NCBI GenBank assembly: GCA_963674835.2
Contig: CAXXKC010000003.1
Location: forward strand, 1,550,001-1,614,000
Length of the DNA: 64,000 nt
Direction of reading: 5' to 3'
Source: G963674835 sp963674835
GTDB lineage: Bacteria; Planctomycetota; Planctomycetia; Pirellulales; Thermoguttaceae
Below, piece after piece: positions 62,615-64,000 of the stretch. The notes beneath the pieces were generated by a model. That model saw only the letters and a program-made list of their open reading frames with translations. It searched no databases and had not been told where the DNA came from. The translations under genes were made by a program, and so were the position numbers. Each line of letters begins with the position of its first letter. The first letter of the stretch is position 1.

Positions 62615-64000
62615 ATGACGCATTCGATCCGGTTCGGACAGTTCAATCCTCGGCGGAGTTGGGGAGTTGTGAGGGCGGCGGTGTCGTTGGTTGTTCTGTT
62701 GACGTTGATTGCGGCCGCCCGGGCGTTCAATCCGCCCGTTGATACGGCGGGGCCGTTGACGGTTCGGATCGAGGGTCCCGAGGAAGTGACGCAGGTGGAA
62801 ACGCCTGTGGCCGTGCGCGTGGTTGTGGAGAACAAGGGGAGTGAGGCCGTGAAAGGGACGGTCGAGCTGACGCTGATCGACGCCTGGCGAGCCGAGCCGG
62901 CCGCTCCGGTTCCGTTTTCGGTCGGATCTCAGGGGTCGACGGCATTGGAGTTCAAGATCATCGCCGGTAAGCCAACCTACGACGCGCTGTATCCGATTCA
63001 CGCGCTGGCTCGATTCGAGGTCGGCGGGAAATCGCTCGTGGCGCACCCGATACTGATTTTCGACACGAAGATCGTGGACAAGAGCGCGAAGCGGCCGTGG
63101 CACCAGATGGAACTGATCTTGTCGGAGACCAAGTCGATTGCCGACCGCATCGAACTGCCGTGGCAACCGTTTCGCGTGGCGGGGGATGGTCTGTTGGCGT
63201 TGTGGCAACTGCCGGTTCGGCGGGCCATCGTCGAGGTGCCTGGCGCGAAGCCGGTAGCGACGGCCGTCGGCTGGGAGGGTTCTGCGTCGGGCGTGGACGG
63301 CTATGTGGGCGTGGAGAAGGCGAGTGTCGGAAAGGGCTCGAAGGAGTCGATCGTGATGCGTCCGCCAGTGCGCGAAGGGCGGGCCGGAGCGATCGCGGCC
63401 GAGTTTCCGCTGGAGTTGCCGAAGACGACGCCGATTCAGCTTGCCTTGGGCAATGGTGTGGAGCATAAGGGCTCGACTGGAGGGGCGACGTTCCGCGTGC
63501 GGGTGTTGCCGATCGATGCGCCGGCGGGCGAACTGGGCGAGGTGGTGTTCGAGCAGAAGGGGAATGCGGAAGGTTGGCAGCCAGGCGGAGCGGATCTGAG
63601 CCGTTTTGCCGGGCAGAGCATTCGGTTGCAGTTGGAATCGTGTTGGGAGGCTGACAAGGAGGCCAGCGAGGGGCTGTTGTGCTGGGCAGAGCCGATGCTC
63701 GTGGCGGGAAAGCCTGCGTCGCAGGCCGCGTTTCCGCCCAAGGGGGCCGAAGGTTCGCAGGTGCTGGGCACGATCGAGCGCAGCGATCAGAAGTACGAGG
63801 TGCGGATCTGGCCGGGAACGAGGGGATTGTTGGACTCGACGATCGGGTTCGCGGCGGGCACGCAGGCGCTGCTGTTCCGAGGCTTCCATATTCGCGTTTT
63901 GGAGACGCAACTGGACGATCCGCGTGCGCCGATCTCGCTGGAGAAGGTCGACAAGGAGCCGGCAGGCGAGGCGTATCAGGTGCGGCACCACTTCCGGAGC
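62615..64000 (+). CDS. Paralogue of the preceding GH101-like protein (3' truncated by window)
   Basis: 462 codons from ATG 62615, open to the end of the window without a stop. A signal peptide ends ARAFN. The mature N-terminus repeats that of the upstream protein, FNPPVDTAGPLTVRIEGP, and stays similar throughout (VAHPILIF, DLSRFAGQ, WPGTRGLLDSTIGF), so the two arose by tandem duplication. An extra stretch (SAKRPWHQMELILSETKS) is specific to this copy. The catalytic barrel lies beyond the window. A long frame on the opposite strand is only its shadow. Confidence 0.8.
   Translation, partial: MTHSIRFGQFNPRRSWGVVRAAVSLVVLLTLIAAARAFNPPVDTAGPLTVRIEGPEEVTQVETPVAVRVVVENKGSEAVKGTVELTLIDAWRAEPAAPVPFSVGSQGSTALEFKIIAGKPTYDALYPIHALARFEVGGKSLVAHPILIFDTKIVDKSAKRPWHQMELILSETKSIADRIELPWQPFRVAGDGLLALWQLPVRRAIVEVPGAKPVATAVGWEGSASGVDGYVGVEKASVGKGSKESIVMRPPVREGRAGAIAAEFPLELPKTTPIQLALGNGVEHKGSTGGATFRVRVLPIDAPAGELGEVVFEQKGNAEGWQPGGADLSRFAGQSIRLQLESCWEADKEASEGLLCWAEPMLVAGKPASQAAFPPKGAEGSQVLGTIERSDQKYEVRIWPGTRGLLDSTIGFAAGTQALLFRGFHIRVLETQLDDPRAPISLEKVDKEPAGEAYQVRHHFRS

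Noticed and set aside
62576..63991. 471-codon open frame on the minus strand
   Set aside because: It mirrors the plus-strand paralogue starting at 62615, has Arg/His/Pro-rich antisense-like composition and no recognisable domain.

Overview
The window looks like a high-GC Planctomycetota chromosome segment. The evidence is gene content: an exosortase with an EpsI-type partner, a Wzz/BY-kinase polysaccharide regulator, a giant protein of SdrD-type B repeats whose N-terminus carries an LEPR-like motif (MEPRQYLSA), many secreted sulfatase/sialidase/fucosidase-type hydrolases, Tat-exported oxidoreductases, a folK-deoxynucleoside kinase fusion, and a neutral-ceramidase-like protein. This assignment is inferred from the genes; there is no rRNA in the window to confirm it. 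I found no tRNA, rRNA or CRISPR array.

Layout. 1-4436 (+): a radical SAM/B12-binding protein cut by the window edge, an RlmI-type methyltransferase, a TrmH/SpoU-type RNA methyltransferase and an HI0933-type flavoprotein. 4457-9222 (-): a compact operon of exosortase, Wzz/BY-kinase, EpsI-like protein and GmhA-like isomerase, with a promoter visible at 9272-9301. Divergent from it (+) are a Wza-type export lipoprotein and a proline-rich secreted protein; UDP-xylose synthase (-) follows convergently. A Wzx-type flippase at 30.3 kb may belong to the same exopolysaccharide pathway. 12.8-20.1 kb: a PHP-like DUF3604 protein, a beta-propeller hydrolase-like protein, a PfkB kinase, a ceramidase-like protein and a sulfatase. 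20.3-25.5 kb (-): the giant B-repeat protein and a WD40 protein. 25.9-29.3 kb (-): housekeeping genes lgt (with an inserted PDZ domain), panC and folK-dNK.

32-64 kb is mainly a plus-strand glycan-catabolism region: an SMP-30 lactonase, a KDG-kinase-like PfkB protein, two stand-alone sialidases plus one fused to a DUF4091 glycosidase, an alpha-L-fucosidase, an oligogalacturonate-lyase-like propeller, a Tat-exported Gfo/Idh/MocA oxidoreductase and a Tat-exported aldo/keto reductase, an FGGY kinase, a GHL10-type glycosidase, and two tandem paralogous proteins of GH101-like appearance, the second running off the window. Nearly all the hydrolases have signal peptides. No SusC/SusD pair or sugar transporter is seen. 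My inference is extracellular or periplasmic degradation of a fucosylated, possibly sialylated and sulfated glycan, with oxidative processing of the released sugars.

The region also holds one complete insertion sequence of ISKra4 type (49854-51412) with terminal inverted repeats, a perfect 8-bp target duplication and a transposase split at a T4C6 run. Several intergenic palindromic elements are present: two identical 22-bp palindromes 28 kb apart, a 91-bp palindrome, and a bulged 14-bp stem-loop.
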